Assembly: GCF_000219215.1 (NCBI RefSeq)
Contig: NC_015723.1
Coordinates: 372,001-436,000, forward strand
DNA from: Cupriavidus necator N-1
Lineage (GTDB): Bacteria > Pseudomonadota > Gammaproteobacteria > Burkholderiales > Burkholderiaceae
DNA: 64,000 nt
Direction: 5' to 3'
Position numbers and translations under genes: made by a program. Shown piece by piece: positions 53,560 to 61,590 of this stretch. The notes under the pieces were generated by a model. It did not search any database. It was not told where the DNA came from and worked only from the letters and a program-made list of their open reading frames with translations. Positions within the stretch are counted from its first letter, which is position 1. Every line of letters begins with the position of its first letter.

Positions 53560-54957
53560 ATGAGCTTGTTCCGAACCAAAGACATTGACGCCATGCTGGT
53601 GGACAGACGCGTTTGCAGCCTGAAGAAGGTGCTGGGTCCGGTGGACCTCGTGCTGATGGGCATCGGCGCCATCATCGGCACCGGCATCTTCGTGCTGACC
53701 GGCACCGGCGCTTTGACCGCCGGCCCGGCGCTGACCGTGTCTTTCGTCATCGCGGCCATGGCCTGCGGCTTCGCCGCGCTGTGCTATGCCGAGTTCGCCT
53801 CCGCCATCCCGGTGTCGGGATCGATCTATACCTATAGCTACGCGACTCTGGGCGAGATCATTGCCTGGATGATCGGCTGGGACCTTCTGCTCGAATACGG
53901 CCTGGCTACCTCGGCGGTGTCGGTGGGCTGGTCGGGATACTTCCAGTCGCTGGCGGCGGGTTTCGGTCTGCATTTGCCGGCGGCGCTGACGGCGGCTCCG
54001 GGGGCTGTGCCGGGCGTGCACACCTTGTTCAACCTGCCGGCCTTCCTAATCATGCTGATCACCACTTGGGTGGTGTCGTGCGGCGTGCGCGAGTCGGTCC
54101 GTCTCAACAACCTTATGGTGGCAATCAAGATTTCGGTGGTGGTGCTGTTCATCGCGGTCGGCGTCTGGCATGTCAAGCCGGCCAACTGGCAGCCATTCGC
54201 GCCGTTCGGGGTATCCGGCATCTTCAATGCGGCGGCGCTGGTGTTCTTCGCCTTTATCGGCTTCGATGCGGTGACCTCAGCCGCCGAGGAAGTGCGCAAT
54301 CCGCACCGCGACCTGCCGGTCGGCATCATCGGCTCGCTGACGGTCTGCACAGTGCTATACGTGATAGTCGCGGCCATCATGACTGGCGTCGTTCCCTTCG
54401 CCAAGTTCGCCGGCATCGACCATCCCGTGTCGCTGGTGTTGCAGTACGCGGGACAGAACTGGGTGGCTGGCTTTGTCGACCTGGGCGCCATTCTCGGCAT
54501 GACCACGGTGATCCTGGTAATGACCTTTGGCCAGACTCGCGTCATCTTTGCCATGTCTCGCGACGGCCTGCTGCCCGCCAAGCTGTCGTCGGTCCACCCG
54601 GTGCACGCCACCCCATTCTTTGCCACCTGGACCGTCGGCATCGTGTTCGCGATGATCGCCGCATTCGTGCCGCTCAATGTGCTGGCCGAGTTGATCAATA
54701 TCGGCACGCTCTCCGCCTTCACGCTGATCTCGATCGCGGTGCTGGTGCTGCGCCGGACCCGTCCCGAGCTGCCGAGAGCTTTCCGCTGTCCTGGCGTGCC
54801 GGTGGTTCCGCTGCTATCGGTGGGCTTCTGCCTGTTCCTGATGGCGCACCTTCAAGCGCTGACCTGGATCGCTTTCCTCATTTGGCTGGGGATCGGCCTG
54901 TCGATCTACTTCCGGTACGCGCGCCGCAACGCGGTGCTGCACGGTGGCACCAGGTAG
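53560..54957 (+). CDS. Amino acid permease, APC superfamily (CAT/YfnA type)
   Basis: 465 aa with AGGAGA upstream. Twelve helices; family motifs LVLMGIGAIIGTGIFVLTG, SGSIYTYSYATLGEIIAW, FFAFIGFDAVTSAAEEVRNP and FGQTRVIFAMSRDGLLP. Imports amino acids by cation symport at the inner membrane. The neighbours suggest a branched-chain or hydrophobic substrate. Confidence 0.95.
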   Translation: MSLFRTKDIDAMLVDRRVCSLKKVLGPVDLVLMGIGAIIGTGIFVLTGTGALTAGPALTVSFVIAAMACGFAALCYAEFASAIPVSGSIYTYSYATLGEIIAWMIGWDLLLEYGLATSAVSVGWSGYFQSLAAGFGLHLPAALTAAPGAVPGVHTLFNLPAFLIMLITTWVVSCGVRESVRLNNLMVAIKISVVVLFIAVGVWHVKPANWQPFAPFGVSGIFNAAALVFFAFIGFDAVTSAAEEVRNPHRDLPVGIIGSLTVCTVLYVIVAAIMTGVVPFAKFAGIDHPVSLVLQYAGQNWVAGFVDLGAILGMTTVILVMTFGQTRVIFAMSRDGLLPAKLSSVHPVHATPFFATWTVGIVFAMIAAFVPLNVLAELINIGTLSAFTLISIAVLVLRRTRPELPRAFRCPGVPVVPLLSVGFCLFLMAHLQALTWIAFLIWLGIGLSIYFRYARRNAVLHGGTR

Positions 54958-55204
54958 CACGCGGTGCTGGCCGTAAGAGTCCCGAGACACGGTAAGCGGA
55001 TGTGGAAGCCGACCTTGGAGTAAGCGAAAACCCCAGCCCCGCCCGCACCGAGAAACTGGGTAAGATGCCAACCCGGCGCCGGCGCGACAAGATCGCCCGC
55101 AGCCGAACGGGATTGGGGCTCCCCGCCCCATCAACGCCGCACCGCACTGTAACCCAGGCGGTGTGTCAAGGAAGGCAGAGCTACAGCTTTGCATTCCCCA
55201 CGTC

Positions 55205-56302
55205 ATGGAGAAGAAGTTGAACGACCGTACCCACGCGGCGGCCGCTGTCCGCCTTTTCGGCACCTGCGAAGGCCTGTCCCACGAGCGCGTGACGCTCGCG
55301 ACCGATCCGGAATCCGGCCTGCAGGCCATCATCGCCATCTACAACACCAGACTGGGCCCCGCCTTCGGCGGCTGCCGGTACTGGGCCTATCCCGCCGAAG
55401 TCGACGCGCTGTCCGATGCGCTGCGCCTGTCACAGGGCATGGCCTACAAGAACGCCCTCGCCGGGCTGCCGTTCGGTGGCGGCAAGGCGGTGATCCTGCG
55501 TTCCCCGGCGCAGACCGACCGCCAGCAACTCTTCCGCGCCTTCGGCCGCATGGTCGAGTCGCTGCAAGGCAGCTATATTACGGCCGAGGACGTCGGCACG
55601 ACGGTGGACGACATGCGTGCCGTCCAGGCCGAGACCCGCTACGTCAGCGGCATGCCGCGCGACGGCGGCTTCGGCGGCAATCCCTCGCCGTGGACGGCAT
55701 ACGGCGTGTTCGTCGGCATCGAGGCGGCGGCGCTGTATCGCCTGGACCGCAAGTCGCTCGCCGGCTTGTCCGTGGCCGTCCAGGGACTGGGTTCGGTGGG
55801 ATGGGAGCTTTGCCGCCGTCTCCATGAAGCGGGCGCCACCCTGACCGTGGCCGATATCGACGCCGGCCGCACGACGCAGGCGCAACAGCAGTTTGGCGCC
55901 CGCGTCGTATCGCCGGAAGCCATCACGGCCGTCGACGCCGATGTATTCGCGCCTTGCGCGCTGGGTGCCGTCATCACCCCGGCCGTGGCCGAAAGCTGCC
56001 GCTTCCGGGTCGTCGCCGGCGGGGCAAACAATCAACTCGCTTCGCTCGCCGAAGGCGACACCCTGCACCAGCGCGGGATCTTCTATGCGCCCGACTTCCT
56101 CATCAATGCCGGCGGCATCGTGAGTTGCGCCCGGGAATACCTCGGCGGTGTCGACGAATCGGCCCTGCGCGACGAAGTGGCAGGCATCCGCGAACGGGTG
56201 CTCAGGCTGGCGCAACGCGTGGAGTCGACCGGCCAGGCGCCGGCGCGCGCGGCGGTGACATGGGCGCACGAGGTGTTGTCGCGTGGCATCGGGCCGAACT
56301 GA
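55205..56302 (+). CDS. Leu/Phe/Val-type amino acid dehydrogenase
   Basis: 365 aa from the ATG at 55205. A TTG at 55217 has a better ribosome site (GGAGAAG) and may be the true start. Catalytic domain: [20 protein letters not shown] with KAVILR (two Lys), [15 protein letters not shown] domain: [16 protein letters not shown] and [12 protein letters not shown], then [12 protein letters not shown]. Reversibly deaminates a hydrophobic amino acid to its 2-oxo acid. With ilvE and the short leuA it forms a 2-oxo acid handling group. Confidence 0.92.
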   Translation: MEKKLNDRTHAAAAVRLFGTCEGLSHERVTLATDPESGLQAIIAIYNTRLGPAFGGCRYWAYPAEVDALSDALRLSQGMAYKNALAGLPFGGGKAVILRSPAQTDRQQLFRAFGRMVESLQGSYITAEDVGTTVDDMRAVQAETRYVSGMPRDGGFGGNPSPWTAYGVFVGIEAAALYRLDRKSLAGLSVAVQGLGSVGWELCRRLHEAGATLTVADIDAGRTTQAQQQFGARVVSPEAITAVDADVFAPCALGAVITPAVAESCRFRVVAGGANNQLASLAEGDTLHQRGIFYAPDFLINAGGIVSCAREYLGGVDESALRDEVAGIRERVLRLAQRVESTGQAPARAAVTWAHEVLSRGIGPN

Positions 56303-56328
56303 GCGTCACGTCGACCAGGAGGAAGCCG

Positions 56329-57546
56329 ATGAACGAATTCCCGAAGCCCCACAGTTCGACCAGCGCCAGCGACAAGCTCGTCATCCTTGATACCACCCTG
56401 CGCGATGGCGAACAGTCGCCTGGCGCGGCAATGACCGTCAGGCAGAAGATCGCGGTCGCCGAATATCTCGATGCCCTGAACGTCGATGTCATCGAAGCTG
56501 GCTTTGCAGCCAGCTCGGATGGGGACCATGACGCCATCCGGGAGATTTCCGGGCAAGTGAAGGGCAGCGTGATTTGCTCGCTCGCCCGTGCCAATGAGCG
56601 CGATATCGAGCGAGCCGCCAATGCGTTGAGGAGCGCGAGAAGATCCCGCATCCACACCTTTATCGCCACGTCGGCGTTGCACATGGAGAAGAAGCTGCGC
56701 ATGACCCCGGAGGAGGTGTATCTGCGGGCGTGCACTGCCGTCCGCTTCGCGCGCCAGTTTACGGACGACGTGGAATTCAGCCCCGAGGATGGGAGTCGAT
56801 CGGACCCCGATTTCCTCTGTCGCGTGATCGAAGGGGTCATCAAGGAAGGGGCGACCACGATCAACGTCCCCGATACCGTTGGCTATGCCATGCCCGTCGA
56901 ATTTGCCGAGGGACTGCGGAAGCTTCGCGAGCGCATTCCCAACTCCGACAAGGCCATATGGTCGGTGCATTGCCACAATGACCTCGGCCTGGCGGTTGCC
57001 AATTCGCTGGCGGCCGTCAAGTACGGTGGCGCCCGGCAGATCGAGTGCACCATCAACGGGCTTGGCGAACGCGCAGGCAACGCGTCCCTGGAAGAGGTCG
57101 TCATGGCGGTAAAGACCAGGCGTGACCTGTTCGGACTTGACGTTGGCGTGAACACCACGCATCTGGTCGCTGCCTCCAGGGCCGTTGCCGAGGCCACGGG
57201 GTTCATCGTTCCGGCGAACAAGGCGGTGGTCGGTGCCAATGCCTTCGCACATGCGTCAGGCATCCACCAGGATGGCATCCTGAAAGCCCGTGAGACCTAT
57301 GAAATCATGCGGCCGGAAGATGTTGGATGGGACAAGGGCGCGCTCGTGCTCGGCAAGCTCTCCGGCCGGAATGCTTTCAAGCACAGGGTTCAGGAACTCG
57401 GGCTGCATTTTCCCGACGACGAAGGGCTGTCCGCTGCCTTCGCCCGCTTCAAGGGACTGGCGGATACGAAGGCCGCGATTACCGATGACGATCTGAGGCA
57501 CATTGCCCTCGGCGTGGCGGAATCCAGTACGGTCGGCGCTTCATAA
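56329..57546 (+). CDS. leuA: 2-isopropylmalate synthase homologue lacking the regulatory domain
   Basis: 405 aa from ATG 56329 with AGGAGG at 56317-56322. The TIM barrel is complete: [18 protein letters not shown] (metal and substrate residues), [20 protein letters not shown] (His pair), [17 protein letters not shown] and [15 protein letters not shown]. Full LeuA proteins have 510-570 residues with a C-terminal leucine-sensing domain; here the protein stops after the linker subdomain. It should condense acetyl-CoA with a 2-oxo acid without leucine feedback. Homocitrate or other chain-extension substrates cannot be excluded. Confidence 0.88.
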   Translation: MNEFPKPHSSTSASDKLVILDTTLRDGEQSPGAAMTVRQKIAVAEYLDALNVDVIEAGFAASSDGDHDAIREISGQVKGSVICSLARANERDIERAANALRSARRSRIHTFIATSALHMEKKLRMTPEEVYLRACTAVRFARQFTDDVEFSPEDGSRSDPDFLCRVIEGVIKEGATTINVPDTVGYAMPVEFAEGLRKLRERIPNSDKAIWSVHCHNDLGLAVANSLAAVKYGGARQIECTINGLGERAGNASLEEVVMAVKTRRDLFGLDVGVNTTHLVAASRAVAEATGFIVPANKAVVGANAFAHASGIHQDGILKARETYEIMRPEDVGWDKGALVLGKLSGRNAFKHRVQELGLHFPDDEGLSAAFARFKGLADTKAAITDDDLRHIALGVAESSTVGAS

Positions 57547-57548
57547 GC

Positions 57549-57572
57549 GCTCCCGGCCACGCCGCCGGGAGC
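57549..57572 (+). terminator. 9-bp hairpin after leuA
   Basis: GCTCCCGGC at 57549-57557 pairs perfectly with GCCGGGAGC at 57564-57572, two bases past the leuA stop. No T-run. Confidence 0.6.
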
Positions 57573-58164
57573 TACCGCAGGCGGCGCTCAAGACAGCGCC
57601 GTCTGCTTCCCGAACGTCGGGACAAGCCGACGCCAAAGCTCCGGTAGCCGCGCGAGGCGCGCAGCATGATTGACCACCAGCAGCGCCGTCGCCACCGTCT
57701 TGCCCGGATTTGTGATGGCATGTGCGACGTCCGCGCCATAGCGGGCGGTCTACCCATGTTTCAGCCTCTCTTCTTCCCCGCCTGAGCGCACCGTCATTGA
57801 CCCTGACTGGACCGACAGGTGCTCGGGTTACCCCAGGGGGTCCCATGCCCGCTTCCGACATCGCCCTCCACGACCCGCTATCGGCCTGCCGCGCCCGGGT
57901 GATCGGGCAGGCCAATGAAGGGAGGCGCTTCTAACAATCGGATGACCGGTTACGGGGCGGAGCCGACGCGTGAACGTCCGAATGACGACGCATGTGAATG
58001 GCGGCTTGTGGCCTTGAACGGACCGATGCCCGCCGCTAGAAGCTTGTCACGTCCGGGCCAAAGGCGACCGGCCTTCGGCCGACCTGGATGCTGAGGTCCA
58101 TATAAACGCTGCTAGACTTCGGACGAAGCCCCTCGCTCAGAATTCAACCGTCCGGTATAGTGAC
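57573..58164. other. Gap with a minus-strand coding stub
   Basis: On the minus strand, about 57740 down to 57594, a frame reads YGADVAHAITNPGKTVATAL and ARLARLPELWRRLVPTFGKQ to a stop. It looks like the C-terminus of a lost gene, family unknown. From 57750 to 58164 nothing is recognised; the last 60 bases are AT-richer and probably hold the promoter of the YdeI gene. Confidence 0.35.
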
Positions 58165-58734
58165 ATGACTGAATTCCCTCTAACGTTTATCAGCCAGATC
58201 GAATGGGAAAGCTGGTTGGCGCAAAACGGCGGCACTTCGACCGGAGCATGGCTGCGCCTGGCGAAGAAAGGAGCCGAACAGCCAACCGTAACGTACGAAC
58301 AGGCGTTAGAAGGCGCTCTATGTTATGGCTGGATTGATGGTAAAAAACAGGCCGAGAGCGAGAAATACTGGTTGCAACGCTTCACGCCACGCTCGGCAAA
58401 AAGCATCTGGTCAAAGCTAAACAAAGACAGGGCTGAAGCGCTGATCGCCGCAGGGAGGATGCGCCCGCCTGGCATGACGCAGATCGAGAGAGCTAAGAAG
58501 GACGGCCGCTGGGAGGCAGCTTACGCGTCAGCAAGTAAGTCGATAGTGCCGGACGACTTACAGGTAGCGTTGGACGCAAATCCGAGAGCCAAGAAGTTCT
58601 TTGCAACATTGGATAGCCGCAACCGCTATGCCATCCTGTTTCGCGTACAGAATGCCAAAAAGCCAGAAACCCGGGCGCGCAAAATCGAAGAGTTCGTCAA
58701 CATGCTGAATCGCGGTGAGGCCTTCTATCCCTAG
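58165..58734 (+). CDS. YdeI/OmdA-family protein
   Basis: 189 aa. The YdeI domain is clear: WESWLAQNGGTSTGAWLRLA, EGALCYGWIDGKKQAESE, RFTPRSAKSIWSKLNKDR, and the C-terminal OmdA-like LDANPRAKKFFATLDSRNRY. Such proteins are linked to resistance to polymyxin and other peptides, mechanism unclear. Its GC content and codon use are visibly lower than those of neighbours, so it was probably acquired separately. Confidence 0.85.
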   Translation: MTEFPLTFISQIEWESWLAQNGGTSTGAWLRLAKKGAEQPTVTYEQALEGALCYGWIDGKKQAESEKYWLQRFTPRSAKSIWSKLNKDRAEALIAAGRMRPPGMTQIERAKKDGRWEAAYASASKSIVPDDLQVALDANPRAKKFFATLDSRNRYAILFRVQNAKKPETRARKIEEFVNMLNRGEAFYP

Positions 58735-58977
58735 AGCCTTTCACTTCTGGCGGAATTTTCGCCACATGGGCATGTCACCTCTACTGACCGTTTTGGCCGA
58801 TGGCCGCCGCGTGCAGCGCGTACGGGTAAGCGACAGAGACTGGCCGAGCCCGGAAGCTTGAAGCCGGGTGCCGGCCGTGCTGGCGATCCCACGGCCAGCT
58901 TCCGTATTCGACCCGTCACGGTCATTCGCGGACCCATCTGCGAACGACCGAAGTTCGATGCAGATCATCCCAACTGA

Positions 58978-59883
58978 TTACGCTGGACCGGCCTTCTCGC
59001 GCATCGGCCTCGCGGGCGCAAGCGGCAAACCATCGATGGTCACCTGCAGGCCGTCCTGCCAGCCCGGAACCGGTGAGCGCAGCGTAAGGACCGAACCCGC
59101 GCCGCGGACAATCGCTTCGACGATCGCCAGGCCAAGCCCGCTGCCTTTGGCTGTAGTCGCGCCGCGCTCGAACGGTTTCGTCAGGCGCTCAAGTTCATCG
59201 TCCGGCAGCACTGGTCCTTGATTCCTTACACTGAGCGTACCGGTGACCGACAGCACAATCCCCACCGGTCTCCCGGGCGCACCGTGCTTGAGCGCATTTT
59301 CAACCAGATTGCGCACGACTATGGCGAATGCGTCCGGATCGATCCACGACGGCACGGGCTGGTCGGGCAGGTCGAGCTGGATCGGCTTCGCAGATGCAAC
59401 GCGCCGAAAATCCTCGACGACAAGCTCCAGTACCGGGCGCAGATCCTGCGGCGCGTCCCCGAGCACGCGTCCATTTTCGGCCTTCGCGAGTTGCATGACT
59501 TTCGCTGACCCGCGACAGGGCGTGCAGGGCTCTCTCGACATTCTGCACGCGTTCCCGCATGGCGGCGGAAGGCATTTCGGCCATGAGGCGCTGCGTCTGC
59601 GCGAGGGCTGCGGCAATCGGGGTGCGCAACTCGTGTGCGCTATTGGCAGTGAAGCTACGCTCCGCAGCCAGCGCGCGCTCCAGGCGAGCCATCAGGTCAT
59701 TGACCGCGTCGGCAACCGGAGCGACCTCCGTCGGCAGTTCCTTCTTTTCGAGCGGTGTCAGGTCGTTCTGGCCGCGTGCAGCGATGCTGCCGCAGAAACG
59801 CCGGATTGGCCGTAGCCCGGTGCGGACAATCAGCCAGATGCCACACAGGCCCACCGGCAGAAACAGGATGAGGACCCTGGCGA
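58978..59883 (-). pseudogene. Sensor histidine kinase, 5'-truncated and frameshifted
   Basis: A TM segment (VLILFLPVGLCGIWLIVRTG) leads to HAMP-like sequence, the phosphoacceptor ANSAHELRTPIAAALAQTQ, then a loss of one or two bases near 59500-59505. The other frame continues with KVMQLAKAENGRVLG, the N-box VVRNLVENALKHGAP and GSGLGLAIVEAIV to the stop. The N-terminal sensor part is absent: at about 59883 the frame is joined to the lyase gene. A QseC/TctE-like kinase, not functional as it stands. Confidence 0.88.
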
Positions 59884-61090
59884 CACCACATCGTGGGCCT
59901 GCTGACGGCCGATGTACGGGGCCATGCCCATCATCACGGCCTCGGCCACGATCAGGCCGCGCGAGATGCCGAGGTTGTGCTGCATGCGGGCTTCGTCGAC
60001 GATCAGCCCGCCCAGCGCGAACTTCGCCTGGTGCAGCGCGCCCGAGGTGAGGATGAAGCTCTCCGGAATGGCGATCCATTCGGCGTGCCAGGGACCGGTG
60101 GCACGCTCGAAGTCCTGCACCATCGCGTCGACCATCAGGCCCGCGTGCTGGCGCACCGCCTTCGAGGCTGCGAGCATCAGTTCGCTCGAGATCGGGTTGC
60201 GCTTCTGCGGCATGGTGCTGCTCGCGCCGCGGCCCTTGACGAAGGGCTCGTAGACTTCGGCGAATTCCGTCGAGGCCATGATCATGATGTCGAGCGCGAT
60301 CTTGCCCAGCGAGCCGGTGACCAGCGCCAGCAGGTTGACCGCCTCGGCGAAGCCATCGCGCGCCACGTGCCAGGTGGTGGCGGGCACGCCCAGGCCCAGC
60401 TCGGCAGCCAGCGCCTCTTGCACCGCGAAGCCCTTGTTGTCGCCTTGTCCGCCCAGCGACGCCAGCGTGCCGGCCGCGCCGGCGAACTCCACCACCGCCA
60501 CGCGCGGGCGCAGTTCGGCGATACGCTGCTGGTGGCGGTCGAACATGGCCAGCCAGATGGCGGTCTTGTAGCCGAACGTCACCGGCAGCGCCTGCTGCAG
60601 GTGGGTGCGGCAGGCCATCGGCGTGTTGCGGTGCCTGGCCGAGAGATCGGCGAGAATGGCGCGCAGCTCGCGGATGTCGGCGTCGATGCTGTCGAGCGCG
60701 TCGCGCATCTGGAGTGCCACGGCGGTGTCCATGATGTCCTGCGTGGTGGCGCCCCAGTGCACGTAGCGTCCGGCCTCCCCGCACATTGCCACGAGCTGGT
60801 GCACGAGCGGCAGGATCGGGTAGCCGACGATGTCGGTTTCCTCGCGCATGTGGTCGAAGTTGATGCGCTCGATGCGCGATTCGCGGGCAATGGCCTCGGC
60901 CGCCTCCGCCGGGATCACGCCTGCCCGGGCCTCGGCCTTGGCCAGCGCGACCTCGACGTCGATATAGCGCTGCACCAGCGCACCGTCGGAGAAGATCTGG
61001 CGCATCTTCTTCGTGCCAAAGGCATCGCGGAAGAGGGCGGAGTCGACAACGGTGCTGGCGGCGGGAATCGCTGGAATGGAGTGTCTCGAG
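59884..61090 (-). pseudogene. Adenylosuccinate lyase/3-carboxymuconate cycloisomerase-family gene, truncated
   Basis: Fumarase/ASL-superfamily core: GALVQRYIDVEVALAKAEAR, GRYVHWGATTQDIMDTAVAL, and the signature GASSTMPQKRNPIS. It resembles PcaB-like cycloisomerases or adenylosuccinate lyases. The 3' end is cut after YIGRQQAHDVV, where the histidine kinase remnant begins, losing ~70-100 residues. At the 5' end, SIPAIPAASTVVDSALFRDA is in frame but no normal start codon precedes it, so that end is damaged too. Confidence 0.85.
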
Positions 61091-61115
61091 CGTGCGCCTG
61101 AACGATGGTCGCGAT

Positions 61116-61455
61116 GGCCGCGCCGATATGCCGATAGCCTGGACAGATGTCTATATCGATCCTGCCTACACGGACTTTGGCGACATGGTGCGCGCGTCGC
61201 CGGACACACTTGTCAGCACGACTGATCGAGTCGCGCTACGGGCGGCAGATTGCCGAGATCGAGCAGGACGTAAGCGCGTCGACCCTCGCCGACGAAACCG
61301 TGGCGAAGGCGCTGAGGCTCGAACCGGGTGCGTCGGTATTGAAAATCGTCCGGCGCTATCTGGACGCCGACGGGCAGACCTTCGAGGTTACGGCGACGGT
61401 GCATCCGGCGGACAGCTTTTCAGTGTCGATGCGATTGAAGCGTTCCACTTCGTAG
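61116..61455 (+). pseudogene. GntR-family regulator, UTRA-domain remnant with frameshift
   Basis: DMPIAWTDVYIDPAYTDFGD then VRASPDTLVST in one frame; the other frame continues from about 61220 with RYGRQIAEIEQDVSASTLAD, RLEPGASVLKIVRRYLDADG and TVHPADSFSVSMRLKRS. This is the C-terminal UTRA ligand domain of a GntR/HutC regulator. The DNA-binding domain is missing. It is divergent from the broken lyase gene, so it was probably the regulator of that gene. The remaining 61456-61590 shows nothing. Confidence 0.8.
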
Positions 61456-61590
61456 GCGAATGCTGCTTTGGGCGGGGAGCGGCCTTTGCATCTTCGGTTT
61501 GGGTGGCGCTTCCCCACGGCAGATTCAACCGGTCGATGCAACAGCTTGATGGAATCGTTCAGCCGGTGTAGCGAAGTTTAGTGTCTTGCG

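Noticed and set aside
56083..57252. 389-residue minus-strand frame
   Set aside because: Antisense to leuA, no recognisable domain or start signal.
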